Assembly (NCBI GenBank): GCA_945875435.1
Contig: CAMCKH010000001.1
Span: 1 to 64,000 of the forward strand
Source: an uncultured Erysipelotrichaceae bacterium
GTDB taxonomy: Bacteria > Bacillota_I > Bacilli_A > Erysipelotrichales > Erysipelotrichaceae
Reading direction: 5' to 3'
DNA length: 64,000 nucleotides
Part shown: one piece after another, positions 40,776 to 48,628 of the stretch
Numbering within the stretch: position 1 is the stretch's first letter
Layout: every line of letters starts with the position of its first letter
The notes under the pieces: generated by a model
Databases searched by the model: none
Told to the model about the DNA's origin: nothing
The model's input: only the letters and a program-made list of their open reading frames with translations
Program-made: the position numbers and the translations under genes

Positions 40776-42398
40776 ATGAATTTTATAAATCGTGCTATTA
40801 AAAACATACAAAGAAGATTGAGTAAAACTGTAATGTTGACATTAACTTTCTTTTTAATCGGTAATTTTGTAATTATCGGATTAGGAGTAAGTTCTGCTGC
40901 TGAAAATGCTAAATTGTTGACAAGAAAAAAAATGAGTGCTGTTGTTTTTTATGAATTAGATTATCAAAAAATTGCTTTAGAGGGTGATAAAATTCAAGAT
41001 GAAAATGAAAGAGAATTATTTTATAAAAAAATAGATCAATTAAAACACACAACAGAAAGTGTTGGCGAAATCTTAAAAGATGAACGTGTTAAAGCTATAA
41101 GCTCACCTGTTACAACTATAGCTACTACTGATAAAATCAACACAAATCACATTCCATCAAAATTCGAAGAAGAACTTGAAGCAAACGCTGAACAAGAAGT
41201 AACGGAAAATGGAAATATTACTAATATTGGACATTCTTATGACATTTCAATAAAAAGTAATATCACCAATAAACTTATAGAGTTTGAAGAAAAAGGTTAT
41301 AGTTTAGTAAGCGGAAGAATGTATAGTGAAGATGAGATAAAACAAAATGCACCTGTTGCTTTAGTATCTCAAAAATTTGCTGAACACAACAATCTTACTT
41401 TAGGATCTAAAATATACTTAATCCCTCATAATGGCGAAGTTGATTATATGGTAAAAGATGGGCTTGAAGGATTTACATACGAATTAAAAGAAAGAGTTGT
41501 TGAATTTGAAGTAATTGGTATTTATAATCATAACTTAACTATAAATCCTGATGAAATTTTACAAGGTATTGATAATCCTGACAATAATATATTTACACCT
41601 ATCGGAAGCGTTGAAAAAGCAACACTTGAATTTAATAAGAAATTTTATGAATTTGTTATTAACCAAGAAGGTATTGATGAATACAGAAAAGAATATTTAC
41701 AGCAAAAATTAAATTCTATTAATGAAGGTAGAGTTGAGGATCTTTATTATTTAAGTACACTTAACATACTACTTAAAGATCCTTTAGATATTGATAAGTT
41801 CGTGGAAGATTATAGTGATAAAAATACTTTTTTCAAAGCAACTGTAAATAATGAAGAATTTAAAAAATTTAGTAAACCGTTAGAAACTATATCTATATTT
41901 TCAAATATAATTATTATTCTTGTGGTAGTAAATGCGATTGTTATTATCAGTTTAGTTACTGCTTTAACATTAAAAACAAGAGAATATGAAATAGGGGTTT
42001 TACTTTCAATAGGTAGTAGTAAGTTTAAGATTATAAGTCAATTTTTTGTAGAACTTGTTTTAGTCGCTTTAATCGCTTTTAGCTTTGCTACATTAACAGG
42101 GATTTTAGTTTCTAAGCAAGTAGGTGATAAGGTGCTTGAATACACTATTTCATCACAAAAAATAAATGAAGAAAATGATATGTACTATTATCCTCAAAGA
42201 TATACTCCTTATATAGATGATTATACCACTAGAATAACGTTGGAAGATGTAACTTCTGAATATAATGTAACTGTTCAAATACAAACAATAGCTACATTAT
42301 ATGCTACAGGGGTTATGATTGTATTGATTTCAGTATTAATTCCTTCGATTATGATAATGAGATACAATCCTAAAAAGATTTTGATGTCTACAAATTAG
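40776..42398 (+). CDS. FtsX/MacB-like ABC transporter permease
   Basis: 540 residues. An N-terminal membrane helix (about 20-40) is followed by a large extracellular domain (about 42-370) and a C-terminal set of three helices, beginning at SIFSNIIIILVVVNAIVIIS. The segment LKTREYEIGVLLSIGSSKFKI is the coupling sequence typical of FtsX/LolC/MacB permeases. Such type VII ABC proteins transmit force to the outer face instead of moving substrate through the membrane. GGAGG precedes the ATG. With the PASTA protein and the ATPase it forms a three-gene unit. Confidence 0.85.
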   Translation: MNFINRAIKNIQRRLSKTVMLTLTFFLIGNFVIIGLGVSSAAENAKLLTRKKMSAVVFYELDYQKIALEGDKIQDENERELFYKKIDQLKHTTESVGEILKDERVKAISSPVTTIATTDKINTNHIPSKFEEELEANAEQEVTENGNITNIGHSYDISIKSNITNKLIEFEEKGYSLVSGRMYSEDEIKQNAPVALVSQKFAEHNNLTLGSKIYLIPHNGEVDYMVKDGLEGFTYELKERVVEFEVIGIYNHNLTINPDEILQGIDNPDNNIFTPIGSVEKATLEFNKKFYEFVINQEGIDEYRKEYLQQKLNSINEGRVEDLYYLSTLNILLKDPLDIDKFVEDYSDKNTFFKATVNNEEFKKFSKPLETISIFSNIIIILVVVNAIVIISLVTALTLKTREYEIGVLLSIGSSKFKIISQFFVELVLVALIAFSFATLTGILVSKQVGDKVLEYTISSQKINEENDMYYYPQRYTPYIDDYTTRITLEDVTSEYNVTVQIQTIATLYATGVMIVLISVLIPSIMIMRYNPKKILMSTN

Positions 42399-42407
42399 AG
42401 GTGAAAA

Positions 42408-43085
42408 ATGGAAAATATTATTTTAAAATTAGATAAATTAAATTATTCATACCAAGATGGTGGATATGAAAGAGTTATATTAAAAGATTTAGATGCTGAA
42501 TTTGAAAGAGGGAAGTTCTATACTATATTAGGACCTAGTGGTAGTGGTAAAACCACCTTGTTATCGTTGATATCTGGTTTAGATAATCCTAAAAGTGGTA
42601 GTATTTATTTTAACGGTAAAAATATTTTAGAAAAAGGTCTTCATAAATATCGCAGAAATGATATAAGTATAGTATTTCAACAATATAATTTGATACCTTA
42701 TTTAACTGGGTTAGAAAATGTTATGGTTGCGATGAGTGAAACAGATAATAAATTACCTAAGGATAAAAAAGGTGTAGCATATGCCTTATTAGAAAAATTT
42801 GGTATTGTTAAAAGTAAAGCGAATAGAAGTATTAATCAATTATCTGGTGGTGAGCAACAAAGAGTTTCTATTGCTAGATCTTTAGCGAAAAATGTTGATT
42901 TAATTTTTGCAGATGAACCTACCGGTAACTTAGATACTGCTACAGAACAAGAAATTGTAAATATTTTTAAAACATTAACTAAAGATTTCAATAAAACTGT
43001 TATTGTTGTTACACACTCAAATGCAGTTAGTGAATTAAGCGATCAAAGATTATTGCTTAAAGATGGTAAATTAATAAAATTATGA
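42408..43085 (+). CDS. ABC transporter ATPase, LolD/MacB type
   Basis: 225 residues, complete. Walker A GPSGSGKTTLLSLISG (about 41-56), Q-loop VFQQYNLIPYLT, signature LSGGEQQRVSIARSLA, Walker B LIFADEPTGNLD and the H-loop VVVTHS. The family energises MacB, LolCDE and FtsX-type permeases. Its partner is the permease nine bases upstream. Confidence 0.93.
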   Translation: MENIILKLDKLNYSYQDGGYERVILKDLDAEFERGKFYTILGPSGSGKTTLLSLISGLDNPKSGSIYFNGKNILEKGLHKYRRNDISIVFQQYNLIPYLTGLENVMVAMSETDNKLPKDKKGVAYALLEKFGIVKSKANRSINQLSGGEQQRVSIARSLAKNVDLIFADEPTGNLDTATEQEIVNIFKTLTKDFNKTVIVVTHSNAVSELSDQRLLLKDGKLIKL

Positions 43086-43096
43086 TAATTTAAAAT

Positions 43097-43122
43097 AAAA
43101 AGGGTTAAACCCTTTTTATTTT
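43097..43122 (+). terminator. Terminator of the PASTA-ABC operon
   Basis: AAAAAGGGTT pairs with AACCCTTTTT and runs into T-rich sequence. Confidence 0.8.
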
Positions 43123-43152
43123 TGTGATTAATTAAAAATGTGCTATTAATAT

Positions 43153-43177
43153 AAAAATCCTTAATATTAAGGATTTT
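43153..43177 (-). terminator. Terminator downstream of tRNA-Lys
   Basis: A palindrome with core ATCCTTA/TAAGGAT and A/T-rich flanks, 10 bases past the 3' end of the tRNA gene on the minus strand. It could also act on plus-strand transcripts. Confidence 0.65.
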
Positions 43178-43187
43178 TTACAATAAA

Positions 43188-43263
43188 TGGTGATTCCTCA
43201 GGGGATCGAACCCTGGACCCTCTGATTAAGAGTCAGATGCTCTGCCGGCTGAGCTAAGGAATC
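43188..43263 (-). tRNA. tRNA-Lys (anticodon CUU)
   Basis: 76 bases including the encoded CCA (43188-43190). The acceptor stem GATTCCT/AGGAATC, D-arm TAGCTCAGCCGGCAGAGCA, anticodon stem-loop TCTGA-CTCTTAA-TCAGA with anticodon CTT, and T-loop GTTCGATC are all present. The anticodon reads the AAG codon. It is the only tRNA gene seen in the window. Confidence 0.95.
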
Positions 43264-43304
43264 GTAATTTGATTATACTACATTATTCAAGTTTATGTAA
43301 AGTA

Positions 43305-43320
43305 ACTATTAAATAAAAAT
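43305..43320 (+). repeat. Left copy of 16-bp direct repeat
   Basis: ACTATTAAATAAAAAT. An identical copy is at 45150-45165. Together they flank the IS30 remnant and the DUF1266-like gene and may be a target duplication or recombination site. Confidence 0.7.
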
Positions 43321-43573
43321 GAAAATAAAAGTGTCTAACATCATTGACAAACATACAATTCTTCTTAAAAGAAGTTCTTTTGACAACTTGACGCAGGAGA
43401 ACATCAACCTGTTTTGTTTGCGTGTTAACAGCGTCAAACGAGCTTCTTTCAACGGAAAATCAACTTATGAACTCTTTACATTTACCTACGGTGAGGAATT
43501 GGAAACACTTTTGGGAATCTCTAAAATTGACTCTAAGAAAGTCATTCAATCACCTCGATTACTAGATAAGTAA
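43319..43573 (+). pseudogene. IS30-family transposase C-terminal remnant
   Basis: 84 codons. RSSFDNLTQENINLF, then VNSVKRASFNGKSTYELFTF, YGEELETLLGISKID and IQSPRLL match the C-terminal end of IS30-type transposases (typical pattern 'GSSFD.LTQE.I....HINS..R..L..KSPY..F.F.YGEE....LGI..I....V...P.LL'). The DDE catalytic core is missing, so it cannot be active. The first codons before the arginine are probably fortuitous. It uses CGT, GTC, AAC and ACG-type codons that are rarer in the surrounding genes. Confidence 0.65.
43327..43352 (+). repeat. Left copy of 26-bp direct repeat
   Basis: Contains ACATCATTGACAAAC. A copy with one mismatch (25/26) lies at 45121-45146 in the same orientation. It lies just inside the 16-bp repeat and may be an IS end sequence. 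Confidence 0.7.
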
Positions 43574-43671
43574 TCGCTAGTTTTTATTAAAAAATAATTT
43601 CAAAATAGAAAGGAACTTGCCCCATCTCAAATTCCAGATAACTAGAACTTACTTTGAAAATTTACCTCTCT

Positions 43672-45018
43672 TCATTTCCCTTTAAATTCACGAATGCGTT
43701 GAGGAATACCCTTTAAAAATTGATTCATTTTTTGTTGCCATTCATTTTCAAGAGCTTTCCTTTCTTGAGAATCTAAATCGTCAATAGCCTTACTATTTAG
43801 ACCGATTTCGCTTAAAACTGGACTGACATTAGAGATTGTCTTTTTGTCAAAATAAATTTTACTTTCTTCCATCTGTAAATTAAGTGACGAACTTAACTCA
43901 ACTTGTTCCCAAGGGATTCTGACAAGTTCTGGTTTGCCGAATAATTTCTTCTTAAAGGTGTAGACAGCTTCCTCTGTAAAGATAAGATTTAAACTTAGAG
44001 TTCCTTCAAACATGGCAAAAATATGTTCTTCATGCAACTCCTTGTGGTTTGGATAATGATACCAAAATACTCTAGCCGAATAAAGACTTGCATACTCCTT
44101 TGGTAAAAGAATTGTATCTTGTTCTTGCAAGTTTTTTTCTGCAATCATCCATTCAAGATTATTCTCAATAAGGGGAGTCCAAAAAACGTAATCTGCAAGT
44201 TCGCTCAGATACTGATAGCGTTCATAATCGATAAAAGTTTGGTCTATAGAAGTTCCTTCTATGGAAGCAAGTAAATCATTTGAAGGCTCAGTAAGTCCTG
44301 GGGTCTCATCATTATAATATACACGATATTGCCTTGGTTTTAACTCTTTAACAATTTCTTCAGGTAAAAAGTTTTCTAACAAGGTTGTCAAGTCGGTTAA
44401 CTCATGATTTGCCCAAAAAGTACCATAAGAAAAGACATTCGTCGGTGCAATACAAAAAGAATAAACATCTATCACATATTCCCCAACGCTTGTAATGGTT
44501 TCTGAGCTAGGAACATACTGAAGTAATTTTCCCATTACACAAGATGCTAGGTATTGTTCCCAAGTCTGATAACTATTTTTGATACGCTCTGTTTGCTTGG
44601 TAAACAGTTCCTCAAATTCTTCTTTAGTAATCAAGCGAGCAGCATACGATTTCGTCAAGACATCAATTATACGGCAGTCGTCAAAGCCTTTGATTAGTTG
44701 AGAACCTGTTAATGAATTTAAAGAAAGGTAAAAGTCTTTTACATCAGGAGTGCCTATTCCATCAATAAATGAAGAAACATCTTCTAAAGCATGATAATGA
44801 CCATCTTCTAGTTTAACAATTTCTTCTTTTAAACTTGAATAATCTGTAATTCCATAGTTTGTTTCTAACATGGTTCGCAACAGGCCTCTGGCCATTATAT
44901 TAACACCTGGCATGACGACACTCATTAGTTCTTTTTCAATAAATTGTCTATTGACTGAATTGGCAAAAACTGAACTGTATCTGTATGGACTGCACAATAA
45001 AACGTATTCTGATTGCAT
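43672..45018 (-). CDS. DUF1266-like protein with PH-like C-terminus
   Basis: 448 residues, no signal peptide or membrane helix. Residues about 110-170 (KGFDDCRIIDVLTKSY, ITKEEFEELF, SYQTWEQYLASCVMGKLLQ) fit the DUF1266 pattern of Trp/Asp-Arg helix, acidic helix and SWE-type segment. The C-terminal part (about 325-390) has AMFEGTLSLNLIFTEEAVY and LFGKPELVRIPWEQV, like bacterial PH domains. The function is unknown. It has an excellent promoter and AAGGAG before the ATG. Codon use (CTG, GCC, GGC, GTC) is unlike the neighbours. With the IS remnant and flanking repeats this supports acquisition, perhaps from a streptococcus-like donor. Confidence 0.5.
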   Translation of the reverse strand: MQSEYVLLCSPYRYSSVFANSVNRQFIEKELMSVVMPGVNIMARGLLRTMLETNYGITDYSSLKEEIVKLEDGHYHALEDVSSFIDGIGTPDVKDFYLSLNSLTGSQLIKGFDDCRIIDVLTKSYAARLITKEEFEELFTKQTERIKNSYQTWEQYLASCVMGKLLQYVPSSETITSVGEYVIDVYSFCIAPTNVFSYGTFWANHELTDLTTLLENFLPEEIVKELKPRQYRVYYNDETPGLTEPSNDLLASIEGTSIDQTFIDYERYQYLSELADYVFWTPLIENNLEWMIAEKNLQEQDTILLPKEYASLYSARVFWYHYPNHKELHEEHIFAMFEGTLSLNLIFTEEAVYTFKKKLFGKPELVRIPWEQVELSSSLNLQMEESKIYFDKKTISNVSPVLSEIGLNSKAIDDLDSQERKALENEWQQKMNQFLKGIPQRIREFKGK

Positions 45019-45058
45019 AGAGGTCTCCTTTATTCTTGTTAAGAAATTTATTTTTAAT

Positions 45059-45087
45059 ATTATATCAGACTTGTACTAGCTTATCAA
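45059..45087 (-). promoter_or_regulatory. SigA-type promoter of the DUF1266-like gene
   Basis: On the minus strand: TTGATA (45087-45082), 17 bases, TATAAT (45064-45059), with an extended TG. It is closer to consensus than most host promoters here. Confidence 0.75.
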
Positions 45088-45120
45088 TCATAGTAAACAA
45101 AAGCAAGGATATTCGCTCAA

Positions 45121-45146
45121 AAAAGTGTCTCACATCATTGACAAAC
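45121..45146 (+). repeat. Right copy of 26-bp direct repeat
   Basis: One mismatch (C for A at the eleventh base) to the copy at 43327-43352. Confidence 0.7.
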
Positions 45147-45149
45147 GAC

Positions 45150-45165
45150 ACTATTAAATAAAAAT
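45150..45165 (+). repeat. Right copy of 16-bp direct repeat
   Basis: Identical to 43305-43320; marks the right boundary of the inserted segment, next to the pta terminator. Confidence 0.7.
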
Positions 45166-45195
45166 AAAAGCGTTATATATAAATATAACGCTTTA
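45166..45195 (-). terminator. Terminator of pta
   Basis: An 11-bp stem (45067-type arms AAAGCGTTATA/TATAACGCTTT at 45167-45177 and 45184-45194) and a 6-base loop; on the minus strand it is followed by T-rich sequence. Confidence 0.75.
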
Positions 45196-45197
45196 TA

Positions 45198-46172
45198 TTA
45201 TTGTAGCGATTGGATAGCTGTTATAAGTGCTAATTTGTAGACATCTTCAGATGAACAACCTCTAGATAAATCATTTACAGGTTTTGCTAACCCTTGAAGA
45301 ATAGGACCTAAAGCTTCATATTTTCCAAGTCGTTCAGCTATTTTATAACCGATATTTCCAGCATCTAAATTAGGGAATATAAATGTATTTGCTTTTCCGG
45401 CAACTTTAGAATTAGGTGCTTTTTTCTCTGCTACTTTTTCAATTAATGCAGCATCGAATTGCAATTCTCCATCTATATCAAAATCAGGTTGTTTATCAAT
45501 GATAATTTTAGTGGCTTCTTCAACTTTCTTTTGTTCAGGACTAGAAGCACTTCCTTTGGTAGAAAAACTAAGCATTGCAACTTTAGGATTTATACCAAAC
45601 GATCTTGCGGTTTTACTGCTGCATATAGCAATTTCGCTCAATTCTTCAGCACTAGGGTTAATGTTTATAGCACAATCACCAAAAATTAATCTTTGTTCAT
45701 CTTTAAGCATTATAAACACACCAGAAACTAATTTATATTCAGGTTTCATTTTAATAATTTGAAGTGCAGGTCTTACGGTATCAGCGGTAGAGCCTACAGC
45801 ACCTGAAACAAGACCCTTTGCTTTTTCAAGGTAAATAAGCATAGTTCCGAAGTAATTAACATCATTTAAACATAATTCTCTTGCTTTTATTTCGTCAATT
45901 TTACCATTTCTTCTTTTTACAAAAGCATCTACCATAACATCAATACCTTCATATTTTTTAGGGTTTATAATTTCAAGTCCATGAATATCTAAGGTATTAT
46001 TTTTTGCTAGTTGATTTATTTCTTCGTAATCTCCTAAAACAATAGGGTGGATATAACTTTCTAAATTTAATCTAACGCAAGCAGTAAGAACTCTGATATC
46101 ATTCCCTTCAGGAAATACAATAGGTATTTTTTTATTAGTTAATTTTAATTTTAATTCATCAATTAGATACAT
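45198..46172 (-). CDS. pta: Phosphate acetyltransferase
   Basis: 324 residues. It converts acetyl-CoA to acetyl phosphate for substrate-level ATP formation via acetate kinase (not in the window). Features: PIVFPEGNDIRVL near the N-terminus, GLVSGAVGSTADTVRPALQIIK, FGDCAININP, MLSFSTKGSA, DGELQFDAALIE and the C-terminal NTFIFPNLDAGNIGYKI. GGAG precedes the ATG. A single-gene transcript. Confidence 0.95.
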   Translation of the reverse strand: MYLIDELKLKLTNKKIPIVFPEGNDIRVLTACVRLNLESYIHPIVLGDYEEINQLAKNNTLDIHGLEIINPKKYEGIDVMVDAFVKRRNGKIDEIKARELCLNDVNYFGTMLIYLEKAKGLVSGAVGSTADTVRPALQIIKMKPEYKLVSGVFIMLKDEQRLIFGDCAININPSAEELSEIAICSSKTARSFGINPKVAMLSFSTKGSASSPEQKKVEEATKIIIDKQPDFDIDGELQFDAALIEKVAEKKAPNSKVAGKANTFIFPNLDAGNIGYKIAERLGKYEALGPILQGLAKPVNDLSRGCSSEDVYKLALITAIQSLQ

Positions 46173-46290
46173 AACAACATTCTCCTCAATATTATTCTAA
46201 CATATCAAATTATAAAAAAAGATATAAATATAAAATATTTTTTTAAACTCATTATATAAGTCTTTAAAATCGTAATTTAGTTAAAATATG

Positions 46291-46319
46291 TTGATTTTTG
46301 TGAAATTATGTTATAAAAT
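46291..46319 (+). promoter_or_regulatory. Promoter of the mannose-family PTS operon
   Basis: TTGATT (46291-46296), 17 bases, TAAAAT (46314-46319). Expected start near 46326, inside the operator-like repeat. Confidence 0.65.
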
Positions 46320-46324
46320 GAGAA

Positions 46325-46338
46325 TGTAAACCGTTACA
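46325..46338 (+). promoter_or_regulatory. Catabolite-control (cre-like) or LacI-type operator
   Basis: TGTAAACCGTTACA: perfect inverted TGTAA/TTACA arms with a 4-base centre ACCG. It differs from the cre consensus at two central positions. Its place over the transcription start fits repression by CcpA or another LacI-family protein. Confidence 0.5.
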
Positions 46339-46362
46339 GGTTTTAGGAAGGAGAGTTATAAT

Positions 46363-46839
46363 ATGCCAAATATAGTTTTATGTAGAATTGACAATCGTCT
46401 GCTTCATGGACAAGTTGCTACGCAATGGACTGGCAGCGTTGATGCTAATTTAATTTTAGTAGCTCATGATGAAGTCGCAACTAATGAATTTAGACAAGGT
46501 TTAATGGATATGGCGGCACCTTCGTACTGCCAAACTCGTTATTGGAGTATCCAAAAAACAATTGATACAATTCACCGCGCTAGTGATTCGCAAAGAATCG
46601 CAATTATTTGTGAAGATCCACAATCAGTTTTAAAATTAATTGAAGGTGGTGTTCCAATCAAAAGTGTGAACGTTGGTAATATGCATATGGCTGATGGAAA
46701 AAGACAAGTCGCTACTTCTGTGGCGGTAGATGATTCAGATGTTGATGCATTTACAAAAATTAAAAATTTAGGTGTTGAAATATTTATTCAACGTACTCCT
46801 AACATTGCTAGAGAAGATGTTGGAAAATTATTCAAATAA
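46363..46839 (+). CDS. Mannose-family PTS component IIB
   Basis: 158 residues. The active-site histidine is in CRIDNRLLHGQVATQW (about 6-21). It receives phosphate from IIA and passes it to the incoming sugar. The sequence is nearer the AgaV/AgaB type than ManX, so an amino sugar such as N-acetylgalactosamine is possible, but the substrate is not certain. AAGGAG precedes the ATG. First gene of IIB-IIC-IID; no IIA gene is present. Confidence 0.92.
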   Translation: MPNIVLCRIDNRLLHGQVATQWTGSVDANLILVAHDEVATNEFRQGLMDMAAPSYCQTRYWSIQKTIDTIHRASDSQRIAIICEDPQSVLKLIEGGVPIKSVNVGNMHMADGKRQVATSVAVDDSDVDAFTKIKNLGVEIFIQRTPNIAREDVGKLFK

Positions 46840-46870
46840 AATAAATAATAGAAAGGGGAATAAATTCTAA

Positions 46871-47665
46871 ATGGATTATATTCAATTAATATTATTGGCT
46901 TTAGTAACATTTTTCTTTGCTATTGACCAATTCTCATTATCAGAATTATTATATCGTCCAATTATTGCTTGTCCTATAATCGGTCTTATTCTTGGTGATT
47001 ACAAGACTGGGCTTGTTGTAGGTGGTACTTACGAATTGATGATGATTGGTAATATGCCAGTTGGTGGTGCTCAACCTCCAAATGCTGTTTTAGGTAGCGT
47101 TGTTGCTATGATTTTCGCAGTAAAATCTGGACTTAACGTTGACCAAGCACTAGGTGCTTCATTCGTATTTGCGTTATTTGGACAATACGCTGTTACTTTA
47201 GTGTTCTCAATTTCTTCAGGTTTATTAGCTAAAGCTGATAAGGCTGCTGAAGAAGCTAAACCAAGTGGAATTAGAGATGTTAACTACATCGCTATGTTCT
47301 TATTAGGTTCATTATTTGCAGTATTTGCAATTATTGCTTATGTAGCTGGTGATGCTGCTGCTCAACCTTTACAAGATTTCTCAAATAACTACAAATGGGT
47401 TATGGAAGGTTTAGGAACTGCTGGTAGAATGATGCGTTATGTAGGGTTTGCTGTATTATTAAAAATTATGCTAGCTGATGATATGTGGGGAATTTACTTC
47501 ACAGGTTTCGCTGCTGCTGCTATTTTAGGTAATATTTCTCAAACTTCTGGTGCTACATTATTACTAGTTGCTTTCATCGGATTAGCTATTGCTATGTACG
47601 ATTATAATATTAATGTAAAATTCAAATCTAATGTTTCAAGAGGAGGTTCAAACGATGGCATCTAA
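46871..47665 (+). CDS. Mannose-family PTS component IIC
   Basis: 264 residues, mostly membrane helices. LLYRPIIACPIIGLILGDYK, GGTYELMMIGNMPVGGAQPP and NAVLGSVVAMIF are typical of AgaC/ManY. It forms the sugar channel with IID. The C-terminus overlaps the IID start by 11 bases. Codon use is visibly smoother (many TTC, GCT, GGT) than in neighbouring genes, suggesting high expression. Confidence 0.93.
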   Translation: MDYIQLILLALVTFFFAIDQFSLSELLYRPIIACPIIGLILGDYKTGLVVGGTYELMMIGNMPVGGAQPPNAVLGSVVAMIFAVKSGLNVDQALGASFVFALFGQYAVTLVFSISSGLLAKADKAAEEAKPSGIRDVNYIAMFLLGSLFAVFAIIAYVAGDAAAQPLQDFSNNYKWVMEGLGTAGRMMRYVGFAVLLKIMLADDMWGIYFTGFAAAAILGNISQTSGATLLLVAFIGLAIAMYDYNINVKFKSNVSRGGSNDGI

Positions 47666-48515
47666 CGCTACTACTTATAAAGATTTAAGTCGCGCTAATA
47701 AATTAGATAATGCTACTTTAAATTCTATCGCTTGGAAATCAACTATGTTACAAGCTTCATTCAACTTCGAGAGAATGCAAGCTGCTGGTTGGTTATGGAC
47801 AATACTTCCAGGTCTTGAAAAAATTCATACAAACAAAGAAGATTTAAGTCGTTCAATGGAACATAACTTAGAGTTCTTCAATACACATCCGTTCCTTGTA
47901 ACATTCGTTGCTGGTATTGTTTTATCACTTGAACAAGAAAAAGCTGATATTAACACTATCCGTGCTGTTCGTGTTGCTGCAATGGGACCTTTAGGTGGTA
48001 TTGGTGATGCATTATTCTGGTTCACTTTAGTTCCAGTTACTGCTGGTATTACCGCTAAATTAGCAATTGACGGAAACCTTCTTGGACCTGTTTTATACTT
48101 CGCTATAACTTTCGGTGTTCAAATGGCTCTTCGTATTTGGTTAATGCATTGGTCATATAACCTTGGTGCAAGCGCAGTTGGTATTTTAACTAAAAATGCT
48201 AAAGAATTTACACACGCTGCTTCAATGTTAGGGGTATTTGTTGTAGGTGCTTTAACTTGTAACTACGGTGCAACAAGTTTAGGTATGACAATTCCTAATG
48301 GTGATAAACCAATCGTTGTTCAAGCATTATTAGATGGTATTCTACCTGCTTTCTTACCGTTGCTATTAACATTACTTTGCTACTTCTTAATTAAGAAAAA
48401 AGGATGGACTCCAATTAAGTGTATCGTTCTATTCTTAGCTATCGGTATTCTTGGTTGTGCTATTGGTATCTGGGCAGGGGATTACACTCCATTTATTCCA
48501 GTACCTTGGAAATAA
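47655..48515 (+). CDS. Mannose-family PTS component IID
   Basis: 286 residues. Features: WKSTMLQASFNFERMQAAGW, HNLEFFNTHPFLVTFVAGIV, MGPLGGIGDALFWFTLVP and a hydrophobic C-terminal half. With IIC it makes the membrane complex that also serves as a docking point for class II bacteriocins in other Firmicutes. An upstream TTG/ATG-like start at 47631 is less likely; GAGGAGG places the start at the ATG of MASNATTYKD. Confidence 0.94.
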   Translation: MASNATTYKDLSRANKLDNATLNSIAWKSTMLQASFNFERMQAAGWLWTILPGLEKIHTNKEDLSRSMEHNLEFFNTHPFLVTFVAGIVLSLEQEKADINTIRAVRVAAMGPLGGIGDALFWFTLVPVTAGITAKLAIDGNLLGPVLYFAITFGVQMALRIWLMHWSYNLGASAVGILTKNAKEFTHAASMLGVFVVGALTCNYGATSLGMTIPNGDKPIVVQALLDGILPAFLPLLLTLLCYFLIKKKGWTPIKCIVLFLAIGILGCAIGIWAGDYTPFIPVPWK

Positions 48516-48540
48516 AATAATAATATTATAACTCTCTTTT

Positions 48541-48567
48541 AAAAGCTTACAAATTGTAAGCTTTTTT
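48541..48567 (+). terminator. Terminator of the PTS operon
   Basis: AAAAGCTTAC pairs with GTAAGCTTTT and is followed by further T residues. Confidence 0.85.
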
Positions 48568-48596
48568 CTAAATTGATAGTAAATAAAATATAAAAA

Positions 48597-48605
48597 TGAT
48601 ATAAT
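48597..48605 (+). promoter_or_regulatory. Extended -10 of the upp-atp operon
   Basis: TGATATAAT (48597-48605). The closest -35-like TTGATA is 21 bases away, so the extended -10 probably dominates. GAGGAGG lies in the short leader. Confidence 0.55.
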
Positions 48606-48628
48606 TTTTAATTGAGGAGGTTATTTAG

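Noticed and set aside
43319-43573. An intact small gene of unknown function
   Set aside because: Its sequence matches only the C-terminal end of IS30-type transposases, so it is treated as a remnant.
45459-45762. Open frames on the plus strand within pta, and similar antisense frames elsewhere (for example 5663-5905, 51909-52184)
   Set aside because: They lie wholly within well-supported genes on the other strand and show no family motifs or ribosome sites.
46328-46343. AAACC...GGTTT hairpin before the PTS genes as a riboswitch or antiterminator
   Set aside because: The stem is only 5 bp, has no T-run and overlaps the better operator-like inverted repeat.
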